The notes beneath the pieces were generated by a model that made no database searches, was not told where the DNA came from, and saw only the letters and a list, made by a program, of their open reading frames with translations. DNA of 64,000 bases. It comes from Bacillus sp. OK048. GTDB lineage: Bacteria; Bacillota; Bacilli; Bacillales; Cytobacillaceae. The position numbers and the translations under genes were made by a program. Location: the NCBI RefSeq assembly GCF_900103525.1, contig NZ_FNHN01000008.1:124001-188000 (forward strand), given 5' to 3'. Shown here piece by piece: positions 7,544-17,116 of this stretch; position 1 is the first letter of the stretch, and every line of letters begins with the position of its first letter.

Positions 7544-8266
7544 ATGAATGAATATGAGTTAAAGGTATATGGTGAAGTGGTCGAGTGGAAAAGGAAATTA
7601 ACGAGACGTTCTGGGATGATGAATCGTATTTCAAAAAAAGCGCAAAGCAAAATAAATGATATGATCCCTGAAAAAGTTCATGAAGTGATGACAGAAAGCA
7701 TTAAAGGGATGGTTAAAACCACCTTATTCGGTTCGCAGTTAACGACCAACAAAAATCAAGCTTCGGGGTTGACACTTGCTGCGCGAGATGAATTAATGCA
7801 AAAAAAGACGGCAGTTTTTCAGAAAACGGCGCTAGTTGAAGGTGCTGGGACTGGTGCTGGTGGTATCCTGCTTGGTCTTGCTGATTTTCCATTACTCCTT
7901 TCAATTAAAATGAAATTTCTCTTTGAAGCTGCAGCTATTTATGGATTTAACACAAAAGAATTTGAAGAAAGGCTATTTATTCTTCATATCTTCCAGCTGG
8001 CATTTTCAAGTGATGAGATTCGTCGGGAAACATTAACTGAAATTGAAAATTGGGAAGAGAGACAGCAAACACATGTTGAACTGGATTGGCGTAAATTTCA
8101 ACAGGAATATCGGGATTATATTGACCTTGTGAAAATGTTCCAATTAGTTCCTGGAATTGGTGCTTTTGTAGGAGCTTATGCCAATAATAATCTTTTAAAG
8201 CATTTAGGAGAAACTGCTATGAACGCCTATAGGTTAAGAATTCTAAAAAAGGCCCCTGAACTTTAA
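7544..8266 (+). CDS. ecsC: EcsC family protein
   Basis: A 240-residue protein of the EcsC family, third gene of the operon. Typical features are the Gly-rich hydrophobic segment GAGTGAGGILLGLADFPLLL near residue 105 and a second one (VPGIGAFVGAYAN) near 205, suggesting peripheral or partial membrane association. In B. subtilis its loss has little phenotype compared with ecsA or ecsB; biochemical role unknown. It sits 47 bases after ecsB and ends in a hairpin that overlaps its stop codon. Confidence 0.9.
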   Translation: MNEYELKVYGEVVEWKRKLTRRSGMMNRISKKAQSKINDMIPEKVHEVMTESIKGMVKTTLFGSQLTTNKNQASGLTLAARDELMQKKTAVFQKTALVEGAGTGAGGILLGLADFPLLLSIKMKFLFEAAAIYGFNTKEFEERLFILHIFQLAFSSDEIRRETLTEIENWEERQQTHVELDWRKFQQEYRDYIDLVKMFQLVPGIGAFVGAYANNNLLKHLGETAMNAYRLRILKKAPEL

Positions 8267-8282
8267 TAAGTTCAAGGGCTTT
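8252..8282. terminator. Terminator shared by ecsC and yhaA
   Basis: CCCCTGAACTT / AAGTTCAAGGG stem between convergent genes, starting inside the ecsC coding end. Confidence 0.75.
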
Positions 8283-8284
8283 GC

Positions 8285-9469
8285 TTATTCTACTCCGTGG
8301 ATGTTTATTGCTGCTGTGCCGAGTGTTTTTGCTGCAATTAGCATGGCCTTTTCATCAATATCGAATTTTGGATGGTGGTGCGGGTAACCAGGGTCTGCAC
8401 CAGGAGGCATAGCACCTGTGAAAAAGAAGGTTCCTGGTATTTGCTTTAAATAATAGGCAAAATCTTCTCCACCCATTTGCGGTTCGGATTCTTCGATATG
8501 GATAACTTCAGGTACTTCCTTGGCTGAAGCAATCAGAAATTCAGTTTCTTTTGCATGGTTTACAACAGCTGGATAGCCTCTTTCAAACAAATAGCTATAG
8601 GTGCTATCAGACAGATAACATGTACCCTTGATGATTCTTTCGATTTCATCTTCAATGAATTGGCGAACATCGTCATTGAAGGTCCGAACGGTTCCAATAA
8701 GCTTTGCTTTATCAGCAATCACATTAAAGGCATTTTCAGCGGTAAAACAGCCAACAGTGACGACTGCTGAATCAACAGGATTTACCTTCCTGCTGACAAT
8801 TTGCTGTAGATTTATTACTAGTTGTGAAGCAGTAACGATGGCATCCTTTGTCTTATGAGGTTGTGCACCATGCCCGCCTTTACCCTGAATGTGAATTTCA
8901 AATCGATCAGCTGCGGCCATAATCGGACCTGTCCGGTATTGGATGGTTCCAGTAGGTTCACTAGCCCATAAGTGAGTGCCAAATATGACATCAACACCAT
9001 CTAAACAACCATCCTCTATCATCGTGGCTGCTCCACCTGGTGCAATTTCCTCCGCATGCTGATGGATAAAAACATAATTTCCTTCGAGTTCATCCTTTAA
9101 TTCATTTAGTACCTTTGCGAGTATGAGAAGAGTTGCTGTATGACCATCATGTCCGCAAGCATGCATAACCCCGGGTACCAAAGATTTGTACGGTACATCC
9201 TTTTCATCCTGTATTGGTAATGCATCAAAATCTGCTCTTATTGCTACAGTTTTACCTGGGTATTTACCATTGATCTTTGCGACAACGCCATTACCGCCAA
9301 CATTTCCTTTTACGTCAATTCCAAGTTTTTCATAGAATTCCTTGATAAACTGAGCTGTGTTATATTCATGAAAGGACAATTCAGGGTGCTGATGCATATA
9401 CCTGCGAATCGATACCATTTCTTCATAGTAATCTTCTAATTTTGAATATAATTGTTTTATCATTATCAT
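8285..9469 (-). CDS. yhaA: M20 family amidohydrolase YhaA
   Basis: A 394-residue M20D-type metallo-amidohydrolase, the family that removes acyl groups from N-acyl amino acids or hydrolyses small peptides. Metal-binding features are present: HACGHDGHTATLL (about residue 100), the HQHAEE pair after it, and the C-terminal MGGEDFAYY. B. subtilis YhaA has the same length and position. The start chosen is the ATG at 9469, seven bases after GGGGG; an upstream in-frame start at 9490 would place the ribosome site inside the gene. Substrate cannot be read from sequence. Confidence 0.9.
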   Translation of the reverse strand: MIMIKQLYSKLEDYYEEMVSIRRYMHQHPELSFHEYNTAQFIKEFYEKLGIDVKGNVGGNGVVAKINGKYPGKTVAIRADFDALPIQDEKDVPYKSLVPGVMHACGHDGHTATLLILAKVLNELKDELEGNYVFIHQHAEEIAPGGAATMIEDGCLDGVDVIFGTHLWASEPTGTIQYRTGPIMAAADRFEIHIQGKGGHGAQPHKTKDAIVTASQLVINLQQIVSRKVNPVDSAVVTVGCFTAENAFNVIADKAKLIGTVRTFNDDVRQFIEDEIERIIKGTCYLSDSTYSYLFERGYPAVVNHAKETEFLIASAKEVPEVIHIEESEPQMGGEDFAYYLKQIPGTFFFTGAMPPGADPGYPHHHPKFDIDEKAMLIAAKTLGTAAINIHGVE

Positions 9470-9633
9470 TAATAATCCCCCAACTTCCAAAAATTAAAAA
9501 TTATTGTCAAACTATTTTAACACTTTTACACTATTATGTAGATTTTTATATTCTTGGCTATATATGGATGGGTGATGTTGTCGATCTTTATTTACACTTT
9601 CTTTAGGAATAAATTAACAAAGAGATAAAAAAA

Positions 9634-9877
9634 GAGGTTTGGTCATCGTTGGTGTTATGATGACCATTTACATGATTTTTCCATGAGGTTTGGTCATCAT
9701 TGGTGTTATGATGACCATTTACATGATTTTTCCATGAGGTTTGGTCATCATTGGTGTTATGATAACCATTTACATGATTTTTCAATGAGTTTTGGTCATC
9801 ATTGGTGTTATGATGACCATTTCTATGATTTTTCAATGAGTTTTGGTCGTCATCATCGTTGCTATGATGACCATTTC
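9634..9877. repeat. Five-copy 51-bp tandem repeat, each unit a hairpin
   Basis: Units begin at 9634, 9685, 9736, 9787 and 9838 with an exact 51-base period. Each holds the palindrome GGTCATCAT-N7-ATGATGACC. Copy 1 has a G-U pair and copy 3 a single mismatch; copy 5 carries a three-base insertion that still restores the stem. Because 51 is divisible by three, both strands stay open as His/Asp/Asn-rich frames, but neither has a start codon with a ribosome site, so coding is unlikely. It lies beyond the yhfA terminator and about 165 bases upstream of yhaA. Confidence 0.9.
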
Positions 9878-9910
9878 AAAAAAAATTGCCGAGAAATTCA
9901 CCCTTTCTCG
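9878..9910 (-). terminator. Terminator of yhfA
   Basis: On the minus strand: CGAGAAA-N7-TTTCTCG, then GCA and eight T residues. A second small AAGAGG/CCTCTT hairpin lies between it and the stop codon. Confidence 0.75.
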
Positions 9911-9940
9911 ACAACCTAAGAGGTTAAACAGCCTCTTTCT

Positions 9941-11338
9941 TCATATTAAGAAGATTGCAACGATGGTGGTGACTACCAGGCCAATTATGACCGGAAGCAA
10001 ATTACGCCTTGCCAATTCAAATGGATCAACGTTGCAGATCGCTGCAGCAGGGATTAACGCCCAAGGTACTAACGTTCCGCCACCTACCCAAATGGCTGCA
10101 ATTTGGCCAAGAGCAGTTAGAGTGGCTACACCTTTACCATTTGCGACAGCGAACAAACCTGCGACTGATCCAGCAAGTGAGATTCCAGAAAAACCTGATC
10201 CATCTAATCCTGTAATTGCCCCGACAGTAGTTAGTGTTACGGCCCCGACCACCTTGCTTAATGGAACAATATTTGCTAACGCAATCCCAAGATCATTTAC
10301 GATTCCTTGGGAGCCATCTGGTAAAAAGTTGCCAATGATTTTTCCAAAACCAGCATCACCTAAGTAGAAAAAGGCAGCTATGGGGATGACAGGTCCAAAA
10401 ACCTTAAACCCAAATGTGAATCCTTCAATTAAATAGCTTGTACTTTTTTCTAGACCCTTGTTTTTATGGCTGACCATCGTGATAAGCAGGAGGATAAAAA
10501 TAGATGTTCCGCCAACTAAAGCAGTTGCGTCGCCGCCAGTAAGGTCAAGGAGGAACATACCAGCAACGTCAACGGCAAATAAGATTGGAACTAGAATGGC
10601 AAAGAATCTTTTTTGTCCAATAGTGAGTAGACTTTTCTCGGTTGTTGTTTCCAGGTCCGAATCAACAGGAACATACGGGGTTGGCTGAAGTAAACCGTTC
10701 TTCATATCTCTCTTTAGAAAATAGAAAGCAGCAATCGTAGTAACAATGCCCATCGTAAATACTAATGGAATACTCGCGCTGATGACATCACCAATCGGAA
10801 TTCCAGCAGCATCTGAGGTTAGTTTCGGTGCAGCTTGAATAACAAAATCCCCTGATAAGGCAATCCCGTGTCCAAACAGGTTCATTGCCATGGCAATACC
10901 CAATGCAGGAAGTCCTGCTCGTAAGGCAACAGGAAGCAGTACGGCACCAAGCAGGGCAACAGCCGGAGATGGCCAGAAGAACCATGAGATGACCATCATT
11001 AAGATACCAATCGTCCAGTAAGCTAGTGCAGGGCTACGGATTAATTTGGTAAAAGGTGAAATCATAACATCATTAATACCGGTAGAAGTTAGTGTTTTGC
11101 TCATAGCGACAATGATTGAAATGACTAAGATGGTTGATAACAACTCTGTAATCGCATAAATAAAACTGTTGAAAATACTACTTACTGAACTACTTAAGGA
11201 GCCCGTTGCCGTAATGGCAATAAGGAAAATTCCGAGGATACAAATCAGTGTTGTATCTCTTCGCTTCACCATAAATCCAATAATAAGAGCAATAAAGACC
11301 ACATATATCCAATGGAGCGCTGAAAGCTCGATAAGCAT
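9941..11338 (-). CDS. yhfA: YhfA-like polytopic membrane transporter
   Basis: A 465-residue protein with about twelve hydrophobic helices and no soluble domain, matching the YhfA transporter that follows yhaA in Bacillus subtilis. Gly- and Ser-rich breaks (FFWPSPAVALLGAVLLP, GLDGSGFSGISLAGSVAG) recall ion-coupled organic-acid carriers of the GntP/CitM type. Substrate and coupling ion cannot be deduced. Its ATG follows a strong aaaggaggtcac. Proximity to the amidohydrolase yhaA could mean uptake of its substrate or efflux of its product, which is inference. Confidence 0.8.
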   Translation of the reverse strand: MLIELSALHWIYVVFIALIIGFMVKRRDTTLICILGIFLIAITATGSLSSSVSSIFNSFIYAITELLSTILVISIIVAMSKTLTSTGINDVMISPFTKLIRSPALAYWTIGILMMVISWFFWPSPAVALLGAVLLPVALRAGLPALGIAMAMNLFGHGIALSGDFVIQAAPKLTSDAAGIPIGDVISASIPLVFTMGIVTTIAAFYFLKRDMKNGLLQPTPYVPVDSDLETTTEKSLLTIGQKRFFAILVPILFAVDVAGMFLLDLTGGDATALVGGTSIFILLLITMVSHKNKGLEKSTSYLIEGFTFGFKVFGPVIPIAAFFYLGDAGFGKIIGNFLPDGSQGIVNDLGIALANIVPLSKVVGAVTLTTVGAITGLDGSGFSGISLAGSVAGLFAVANGKGVATLTALGQIAAIWVGGGTLVPWALIPAAAICNVDPFELARRNLLPVIIGLVVTTIVAIFLI

Positions 11339-11472
11339 ACTTGTGACCTCCTTTCCACTTCATCTAAGGACGAAACCTAGTTATTCGCCCTTTGGATGTA
11401 ATACAGAATATGAGATTACATGCAAGTGGTGAAAAGGATTTGAACAAATGTAAGAGTAAAAACGACTTTTTT

Positions 11473-11499
11473 TTGACACTTACCATCGTAATCTATACA
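11473..11499 (+). promoter_or_regulatory. Candidate sigma-A promoter of hemE
   Basis: Perfect TTGACA at 11473 followed, after 15 bases, by TATACA (or TACACA at 17). It lies 115 bases upstream of hemE. Spacing is not ideal, so the exact -10 is uncertain. Confidence 0.4.
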
Positions 11500-11613
11500 C
11501 AAATAGGAATAATCGATATAGTGAAAACAGTGTTATATACTCAATAAGTTTTAATTTTTAGCTACATAGATTAGAATAATACAAGACACTCTTTGAAAGG
11601 TGGATTTATTTAG

Positions 11614-12660
11614 ATGAAAAAGCAATTCAATGAAACATTTTTAAAAGCAGCAAGAGGAGAGAAAACAGACCACGTTCCAGTTTGGTATATGCGACAAGCA
11701 GGGCGGTCACAGCCTGAATATAGAGAGATTAAGGAAAAGTACTCTTTATTTGAAATTACTCACCAGCCAGAGTTATGTGCGTATGTTACGCGTCTTCCAG
11801 TTGAGCAGTATAATGTTGATGCGGCAATTCTTTATAAAGATATCATGACACCGCTTCCGGCAATGGGAATGCAGGTTGAGATAAAATCTGGTATTGGCCC
11901 TGTGATTGACAATCCAATCACTTCCTTAGCAGATGTTGAAAAACTTGGTGAATTACATCCGGAAGAGGATGTGCCATACGTTTTAGATACAATCAAATTA
12001 TTAACACAAGAACAATTGTCCGTACCTCTAATTGGATTTTCTGGTGCTCCTTTTACACTTGCTAGTTATATGATTGAGGGAGGACCATCAAAAAACTATA
12101 ACAAGACAAAAGCATTTATGTATTCTGAACCGAAAGCATGGTTTGCATTAATGGACAAACTTGCTGATATGGTAGTCACATATGTCAAATCGCAAATTAA
12201 TGCCGGCGCTAAAGCGATTCAAATCTTTGATTCGTGGGTTGGGGCGTTAAATGTTGAAGACTACCGCTATTTTATTAAGCCGGTAATGAATCGAATTTTC
12301 ACTGAACTAAGAGAAGAGAATGTTCCACTTATTATGTTTGGAGTCGGTGCGAGTCATCTTGCGAGGGAATGGAATGACCTTCCACTTGATGTTGTGGGTC
12401 TAGACTGGCGTTTGCCAATTCAACAAGCGAGACAAATGGGAATTCAAAAAACGGTCCAGGGTAACCTTGATCCAGCAATCCTGCTAGCACCTTGGGAAGA
12501 AATTGAGGAAAGAGCAAAAGCAATCTTAGATCAAGGAATGGCTCAAGGTGGATATATCTTTAATCTTGGTCATGGGGTATTCCCATCTGTGAACCCAGCA
12601 ACCTTGAAGAAATTAACCTCATTTGTCCATGAGTATTCTGCTTCAAAGTTAAGCAAATAA
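11614..12660 (+). CDS. hemE: Uroporphyrinogen decarboxylase HemE
   Basis: A 348-residue enzyme that removes four carboxyl groups from uroporphyrinogen III to give coproporphyrinogen III. Signature [14 protein letters not shown] occurs at about residues 24-37, with [19 protein letters not shown] in the middle and [12 protein letters not shown] near the end. Length is normal. First gene of the hemE-hemH-hemY block, where haem is made by the coproporphyrin-dependent route usual in Firmicutes. Ribosome site gaaaggtgg. Confidence 0.97.
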   Translation: MKKQFNETFLKAARGEKTDHVPVWYMRQAGRSQPEYREIKEKYSLFEITHQPELCAYVTRLPVEQYNVDAAILYKDIMTPLPAMGMQVEIKSGIGPVIDNPITSLADVEKLGELHPEEDVPYVLDTIKLLTQEQLSVPLIGFSGAPFTLASYMIEGGPSKNYNKTKAFMYSEPKAWFALMDKLADMVVTYVKSQINAGAKAIQIFDSWVGALNVEDYRYFIKPVMNRIFTELREENVPLIMFGVGASHLAREWNDLPLDVVGLDWRLPIQQARQMGIQKTVQGNLDPAILLAPWEEIEERAKAILDQGMAQGGYIFNLGHGVFPSVNPATLKKLTSFVHEYSASKLSK

Positions 12661-12724
12661 GAACTTTGTTAGAATGTTTATTATGGTAAATTAGTTATTT
12701 TTTTGGCACAATATAATATGCATG

Positions 12725-12756
12725 AAAAAAAGGGGCCCTAAACAATTAGAGGCCCT
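12725..12756 (-). terminator. Minus-strand hairpin-plus-T-run between hemE and hemH
   Basis: GGGGCC-CTAA-loop-TTAG-A-GGCCCT forms a strong stem. Only on the minus strand is it followed by a T-run (seven T), so it would stop antisense rather than hem transcription; on the plus strand it could stall or stabilise hemEHY mRNA. Confidence 0.5.
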
Positions 12757-12804
12757 CTAAATCCTTAATTTGAAGAAACATGACTTAATAATGAGGTGCA
12801 CCAG

Positions 12805-13746
12805 ATGACTAAAAAGAAAATGGGATTGCTAGTAATGGCATACGGAACCCCATATGATTTAGATGACTTGGAAAGATACTATACACATATTCGCCATGGA
12901 AGAAAGCCAACTCAAGAAATGATTGACGAGTTACGCGATAGGTATGAGGCCATTGGCGGAATATCGCCATTAGCAAAAATTACGCTTGAGCAGGCTAAAA
13001 AACTCGAAGAGCATATTAATGCTATTCAAGATGAAATACAGTTTAAAATGTATCTTGGCTTAAAGCATATTGAACCGTTTATCGAGGATGCTGTTAAGGA
13101 AATGCACGAGGATGGGGTTAAAGAAGCTGTGAGCATCGTCTTAGCGCCACATTTTTCAACGTTTAGTATAAAATCGTATAATAGCAGGGCAGAAGTAGAA
13201 GCCGAAAAACTCGGCGGCATTTCTATCACCTCAATTGATAGCTGGTACGATGAACCGAAATTTATAACCTACTGGTCAGAAAAAGTGAAAGAAATTTATC
13301 AACAAATGCCTCAAGAGGAAAAAGAAAACGCCATGATGATTGTTTCAGCCCATAGTCTCCCAGAGAAAATTTTGCAATTTGGTGACCCATATCCAAGTCA
13401 GCTTCAAGAAACTGCAGATTTAATTGCAAAACAGGCTGGTATTAAGAACTATACGATTGGCTGGCAAAGTGCAGGGAATACGCCTGATCCATGGTTAGGT
13501 CCGGATGTTCAGGATTTAACTCGGGACTTAGCGAAAGAACATCCATATAAGGCATTTGTATACGCCCCTGTTGGCTTTGTATGTGAACACTTAGAAGTGC
13601 TCTATGACAACGATTACGAATGCAGAGTAGTAGCAGAAGAAGTAGGAGCAAATTATTATCGTCCTGAAATGCCAAACGCACATGATGACTTAATAGATGC
13701 AATGGCCACAGTTATTTTAAAAAAATTAGCAAGAGCTAATGACTAG
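12805..13746 (+). CDS. hemH: Ferrochelatase HemH (coproporphyrin III ferrochelatase, CpfC)
   Basis: A 313-residue class I chelatase that inserts ferrous iron into coproporphyrin III in Firmicutes. The metal-site histidine lies in [12 protein letters not shown] (about residues 178-189) and the conserved Glu in [13 protein letters not shown]. The start at 12805 (MTKKKMG) is chosen because GAGGTG is six bases upstream; an in-frame GTG at 12796 lies within that site. It is separated from hemE by 144 bases containing a hairpin, and followed by hemY after 23 bases. Confidence 0.95.
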   Translation: MTKKKMGLLVMAYGTPYDLDDLERYYTHIRHGRKPTQEMIDELRDRYEAIGGISPLAKITLEQAKKLEEHINAIQDEIQFKMYLGLKHIEPFIEDAVKEMHEDGVKEAVSIVLAPHFSTFSIKSYNSRAEVEAEKLGGISITSIDSWYDEPKFITYWSEKVKEIYQQMPQEEKENAMMIVSAHSLPEKILQFGDPYPSQLQETADLIAKQAGIKNYTIGWQSAGNTPDPWLGPDVQDLTRDLAKEHPYKAFVYAPVGFVCEHLEVLYDNDYECRVVAEEVGANYYRPEMPNAHDDLIDAMATVILKKLARAND

Positions 13747-13769
13747 TAATAGAAAGAAGGGTGACATCC

Positions 13770-15191
13770 GTGACGGAAGAAAAACAGGTGGTAGCGATCA
13801 TTGGAGGAGGAATTGCAGGACTTACTGCAGCATTCTACCTTCAAAAACTAATTCTCGAGAAAAAGCTGCCTATCGAGATTAAACTAATTGAAGCATCTCA
13901 CCGTCTCGGAGGTAAAATGCAAACCGTTATAAAAGACGGTTTTACCATTGAAAGAGGACCTGATTCATTCCTATCGAGAAAAACGAGCATGATTAAACTT
14001 GCAAAGGAAGTAGGAATGGAGGACCAATTGGTATCCAATTCGACTGGAAAATCATATGTGCTTGTTAAGGATAAGCTTTATTCGATGCCTGGTGGGTCAA
14101 TAATGGGAATCCCGACTGAAATTGGACCATTTATTACAACAGGGCTATTTTCGATTCCTGGTAAGATTAGAGCAGCAGCTGATTTTGTATTACCAAAATC
14201 CGCATGTAATGTTGACCAATCCTTAGGTGAGTTTTTTCGACGAAGGTTAGGCAATGAGGTGGTTGAAAATTTAATTGAACCGTTATTATCGGGAATTTAT
14301 GCAGGTGACATCGATAAAATGAGCTTAATGTCGACCTTTCCTCAATTCTATCAAGTTGAACAAAAATATCGAAGTCTCATTCTGGGTATGAAAAAAACCG
14401 CACCAGCAAAGCCGAAAAACGAGGAACCAGCCGAGAAGAAAAAAGGTGCATTTTTAACCTTTAAGTCTGGTCTACAGTCCTTTGCAGAAGCGATTGAGGG
14501 AAAACTAGACCCTAAGTCTATCTTAAAAGGGTATCGGGTTGGAAAAATTACAAAGACGAATAAACGGTATGAGCTTTATTTAAATAATGGTGAAACATTG
14601 ATCGCTGATTGCGTTGTAGCAGCAACTCCGCATAAAATCACACAGTCGATGTTCTCTGACTATCGGTTTTTTGATCCATTTAAGTCAGTCCCATCAACAT
14701 CGGTTGCTACCGTTGCCCTGGCGTTTCCTGAAGAAGCCATAAAAACAGATATCGATGGAACGGGCTTTGTGGTTTCTAGAAATGGAGATTATTCTATAAC
14801 AGCATGTACCTGGACACATAAAAAATGGGCTCATTCTACTCCGAAAGGTAAAGTTCTACTGCGCTGTTATGTTGGAAGAGCTGGAGAAGAAACAATCGTA
14901 GATCTATCAGATGATAGAATTATAAACATTGTTCTTGACGATTTGAGCAGAACAATGGATATCGGGATGCAGCCTGAATTTGCAGTTGTTTCACGCTGGA
15001 AAGATTCTATGCCTCAGTACACGGTTGGACATAAACAACGGCTAGAGACCATTAATAGCAATATTAAATCTGAATTGCCTGGGGTCTTTTTAGCCAGCGC
15101 CTCCTTTGGCGGTGTTGGCCTGCCTGATTGTATTGACCAAGGTGTGGAAGCGGTAAAGGGAGTATTAGACTATTTAAATGTGAAAGAATGA
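13770..15191 (+). CDS. hemY: HemY/CgoX, coproporphyrinogen III oxidase
   Basis: A 473-residue FAD-dependent oxidase. The N-terminal dinucleotide-binding motif VAIIGGGIAGLTAAFYL and C-terminal FAD segment ASFGGVGLPDCIDQG are clear. In Firmicutes this enzyme oxidises coproporphyrinogen III to coproporphyrin III (CgoX) before HemH acts. The GTG at 13770 is eight bases after aagaagg; an in-frame GTG at 13761 abuts that site. A Lys/Pro-rich insertion (KPKNEEPAEKKKG) near residue 215 is a local oddity. Confidence 0.95.
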   Translation: MTEEKQVVAIIGGGIAGLTAAFYLQKLILEKKLPIEIKLIEASHRLGGKMQTVIKDGFTIERGPDSFLSRKTSMIKLAKEVGMEDQLVSNSTGKSYVLVKDKLYSMPGGSIMGIPTEIGPFITTGLFSIPGKIRAAADFVLPKSACNVDQSLGEFFRRRLGNEVVENLIEPLLSGIYAGDIDKMSLMSTFPQFYQVEQKYRSLILGMKKTAPAKPKNEEPAEKKKGAFLTFKSGLQSFAEAIEGKLDPKSILKGYRVGKITKTNKRYELYLNNGETLIADCVVAATPHKITQSMFSDYRFFDPFKSVPSTSVATVALAFPEEAIKTDIDGTGFVVSRNGDYSITACTWTHKKWAHSTPKGKVLLRCYVGRAGEETIVDLSDDRIINIVLDDLSRTMDIGMQPEFAVVSRWKDSMPQYTVGHKQRLETINSNIKSELPGVFLASASFGGVGLPDCIDQGVEAVKGVLDYLNVKE

Positions 15192-15253
15192 ACCAGAAGC
15201 TGTTTGCAAAGATAGCTTCTTTTTTTGGAATGATTGGACTTGGAGGGATTTGT

Positions 15254-15988
15254 ATGAAACTAACTATTATCGGTTATTGGGGAGGATACCCGAAAAAGAA
15301 TGGAGCAAGTTCAGGATATTTACTGGAACATGATGGATTTAATCTCCTGATTGATTGTGGCAGTGGTGTGCTTGCTAAGATGCAAAATATAATTGAGCCA
15401 GAAGAACTTGATGCGGTTCTAATTTCCCACTATCATCCAGACCATATTGCAGATATAGGGGTCCTGCAGCATGCTCGATTGATCCAGGGCTTTTTAGGTA
15501 AGAGCTTTCCAACTTTGCCTATCTATGGACATCCTTTTGACCAAACTGAATTTACAAAATTAACCTATAAAGAAATTACCAAGGGAATATCCTATGAGCC
15601 AAATGAAATCCTGTCTGTGGGGCCATTTCAAGTTACTTTTCTTAAAACGGATCATCCAGTACCCTGTTATGCAATGAGAATAGAAGCGAATGGGAAGTCA
15701 ATCGTGTACACAGGTGATAGTTCCTTTAAAGAGGAATTTATCGAGTTTACTAAAGGTACTGACCTTTTGTTATGTGAATGTAATTTCTATCAACAACAAA
15801 ACGGAAAGTCTGCAGGTCATATGAATAGCATTGATGCGGGCCAATTTGCGGAAAGAGCAGGTGTTAAACAATTAATTCTCACCCATCTTCCACATTACGG
15901 TGAATTATCTAAGCTTATTCATGAAGCAAGTACTGAATATACTGGTATTATAAAATTGGCAGATGATTTTCAAACCATTTCACTATAA
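15254..15988 (+). CDS. yhfI: YhfI-like metallo-beta-lactamase-fold hydrolase
   Basis: A 244-residue MBL-fold hydrolase. The metal motif SHYHPDHIAD is near residue 59, VYTGDSS supplies a further ligand, and a late HLPHYG region is seen. This resembles RNase Z-like small-molecule hydrolases, and B. subtilis has YhfI directly before lplJ in the same way. The ATG at 15254 follows ttggaggga; the frame is open further upstream, overlapping the end of hemY, but no ribosome site supports that. Substrate unknown. Confidence 0.88.
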   Translation: MKLTIIGYWGGYPKKNGASSGYLLEHDGFNLLIDCGSGVLAKMQNIIEPEELDAVLISHYHPDHIADIGVLQHARLIQGFLGKSFPTLPIYGHPFDQTEFTKLTYKEITKGISYEPNEILSVGPFQVTFLKTDHPVPCYAMRIEANGKSIVYTGDSSFKEEFIEFTKGTDLLLCECNFYQQQNGKSAGHMNSIDAGQFAERAGVKQLILTHLPHYGELSKLIHEASTEYTGIIKLADDFQTISL

Positions 15989-16003
15989 GAAAGGAAAGAT
16001 AGT

Positions 16004-16990
16004 ATGTTATTTATCGATAATAAAGGTATCACTGACCCACGTATCAATCTTGCCATTGAAGAATATGCATTGAAAAATCTCGATATCAATGAAACGTATT
16101 TATTATTTTACATAAATGAGCCATCAATCATTATTGGAAAAAACCAAAATTCTGTAGAAGAAATTAATACCGAGTATGTAGAGAGTAATGATATTCATGT
16201 CGTACGAAGATTGTCTGGTGGTGGTGCCGTTTATCATGATTTAGGCAATCTTAATTATAGTTTTATAACAAAAGATGATGGAGATAGCTTTCACAATTTC
16301 CGCAAGTTTACAGAGCCAGTTATTGCTGCACTTAACCAGATGGGCGTTAATGCGGAATTAAGTGGTAGAAATGATATTTTAGCAGAGGGAAGGAAAATTT
16401 CCGGCAATGCGCAGTTTTCGACAAAGGGTCGGATGTTCACTCATGGAACGCTGCTATTCAATTCCGAAATGGACCATATTGTTTCCGCGTTAAGGGTGAA
16501 GAAGGACAAAATTGAATCCAAAGGGATCAAGTCAGTTCGTAGCAGGGTGGCTAATATTTCAGAATTCTTGTCAGACAAGATGACGATCGAAGAGTTCCGA
16601 TCTTCACTGCTGAAATATATTTTTCAAGGTGAAGAAGTAACGGAATACGTCCTTACGGAAGAGGATTGGGATAAGATTCACCAGCTCTCAAAAGAAAGAT
16701 ATCAAAACTGGGATTGGAACTATGGAAAATCTCCAAATTTTAATCTGCAGCACTCCCATCGTTTCCCAGTGGGACAAATTGATGTCCGGTTAGATGTTGA
16801 AAAAGGGGTCATTAAACACTGTAAAATATATGGTGACTTCTTTGGTGTTGGCGATGTAAGCGAAATTGAGAATAAGCTGAATGCAGTTCGTTACGAAAAA
16901 AGTGAGTTAGAAGCTGCACTTAAAGAGGTCGACACGACTTATTATTTTGGAAAAGTTTCAAAAGAGGAATTTATCAATTTAATTTATTAA
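16004..16990 (+). CDS. lplJ: Lipoate-protein ligase LplJ
   Basis: A 328-residue ligase that activates free lipoate with ATP and attaches it to E2 subunits and GcvH. The lipoate-binding motif RRLSGGGAVYHDLGNLNYSF occupies residues 68-87; GRNDILAEGRKISGNAQF supplies the conserved lysine region; a C-terminal accessory domain follows (about 250-328). It sits 15 bases after yhfI, probably cotranscribed, and ends in a strong terminator. Confidence 0.95.
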   Translation: MLFIDNKGITDPRINLAIEEYALKNLDINETYLLFYINEPSIIIGKNQNSVEEINTEYVESNDIHVVRRLSGGGAVYHDLGNLNYSFITKDDGDSFHNFRKFTEPVIAALNQMGVNAELSGRNDILAEGRKISGNAQFSTKGRMFTHGTLLFNSEMDHIVSALRVKKDKIESKGIKSVRSRVANISEFLSDKMTIEEFRSSLLKYIFQGEEVTEYVLTEEDWDKIHQLSKERYQNWDWNYGKSPNFNLQHSHRFPVGQIDVRLDVEKGVIKHCKIYGDFFGVGDVSEIENKLNAVRYEKSELEAALKEVDTTYYFGKVSKEEFINLIY

Positions 16991-16995
16991 AAGGA

Positions 16996-17027
16996 GAAAC
17001 GATGATGAAAATCATCGTTTCTTTTTT
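16996..17027 (+). terminator. Terminator of lplJ
   Basis: GAAACGATGAT-gaaa-ATCATCGTTTC followed by TTTTTT. Confidence 0.9.
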
Positions 17028-17116
17028 AGGCTTTTTGTCCGGTAGGTTCACACAACCAAAGTGAAAATACCCTTCATATATATGGATAGACAAGTATTTT
17101 ACTGGAGTTGATGTTT

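Noticed and set aside
9634..9877. CRISPR array
   Set aside because: The repeats are contiguous without unique spacers, so this is a plain tandem repeat.
9603..9919. Repetitive His/Asp/Asn-rich open frames on both strands
   Set aside because: They result from the 51-base period being divisible by three; neither strand offers a start codon with ribosome site, and stop codons bound the repeat.
12705..12725. TGGCAC resembling a sigma-54 -24 element upstream of hemH
   Set aside because: No GC at the required 10-base spacing (TTGC missing); only a chance half-match.
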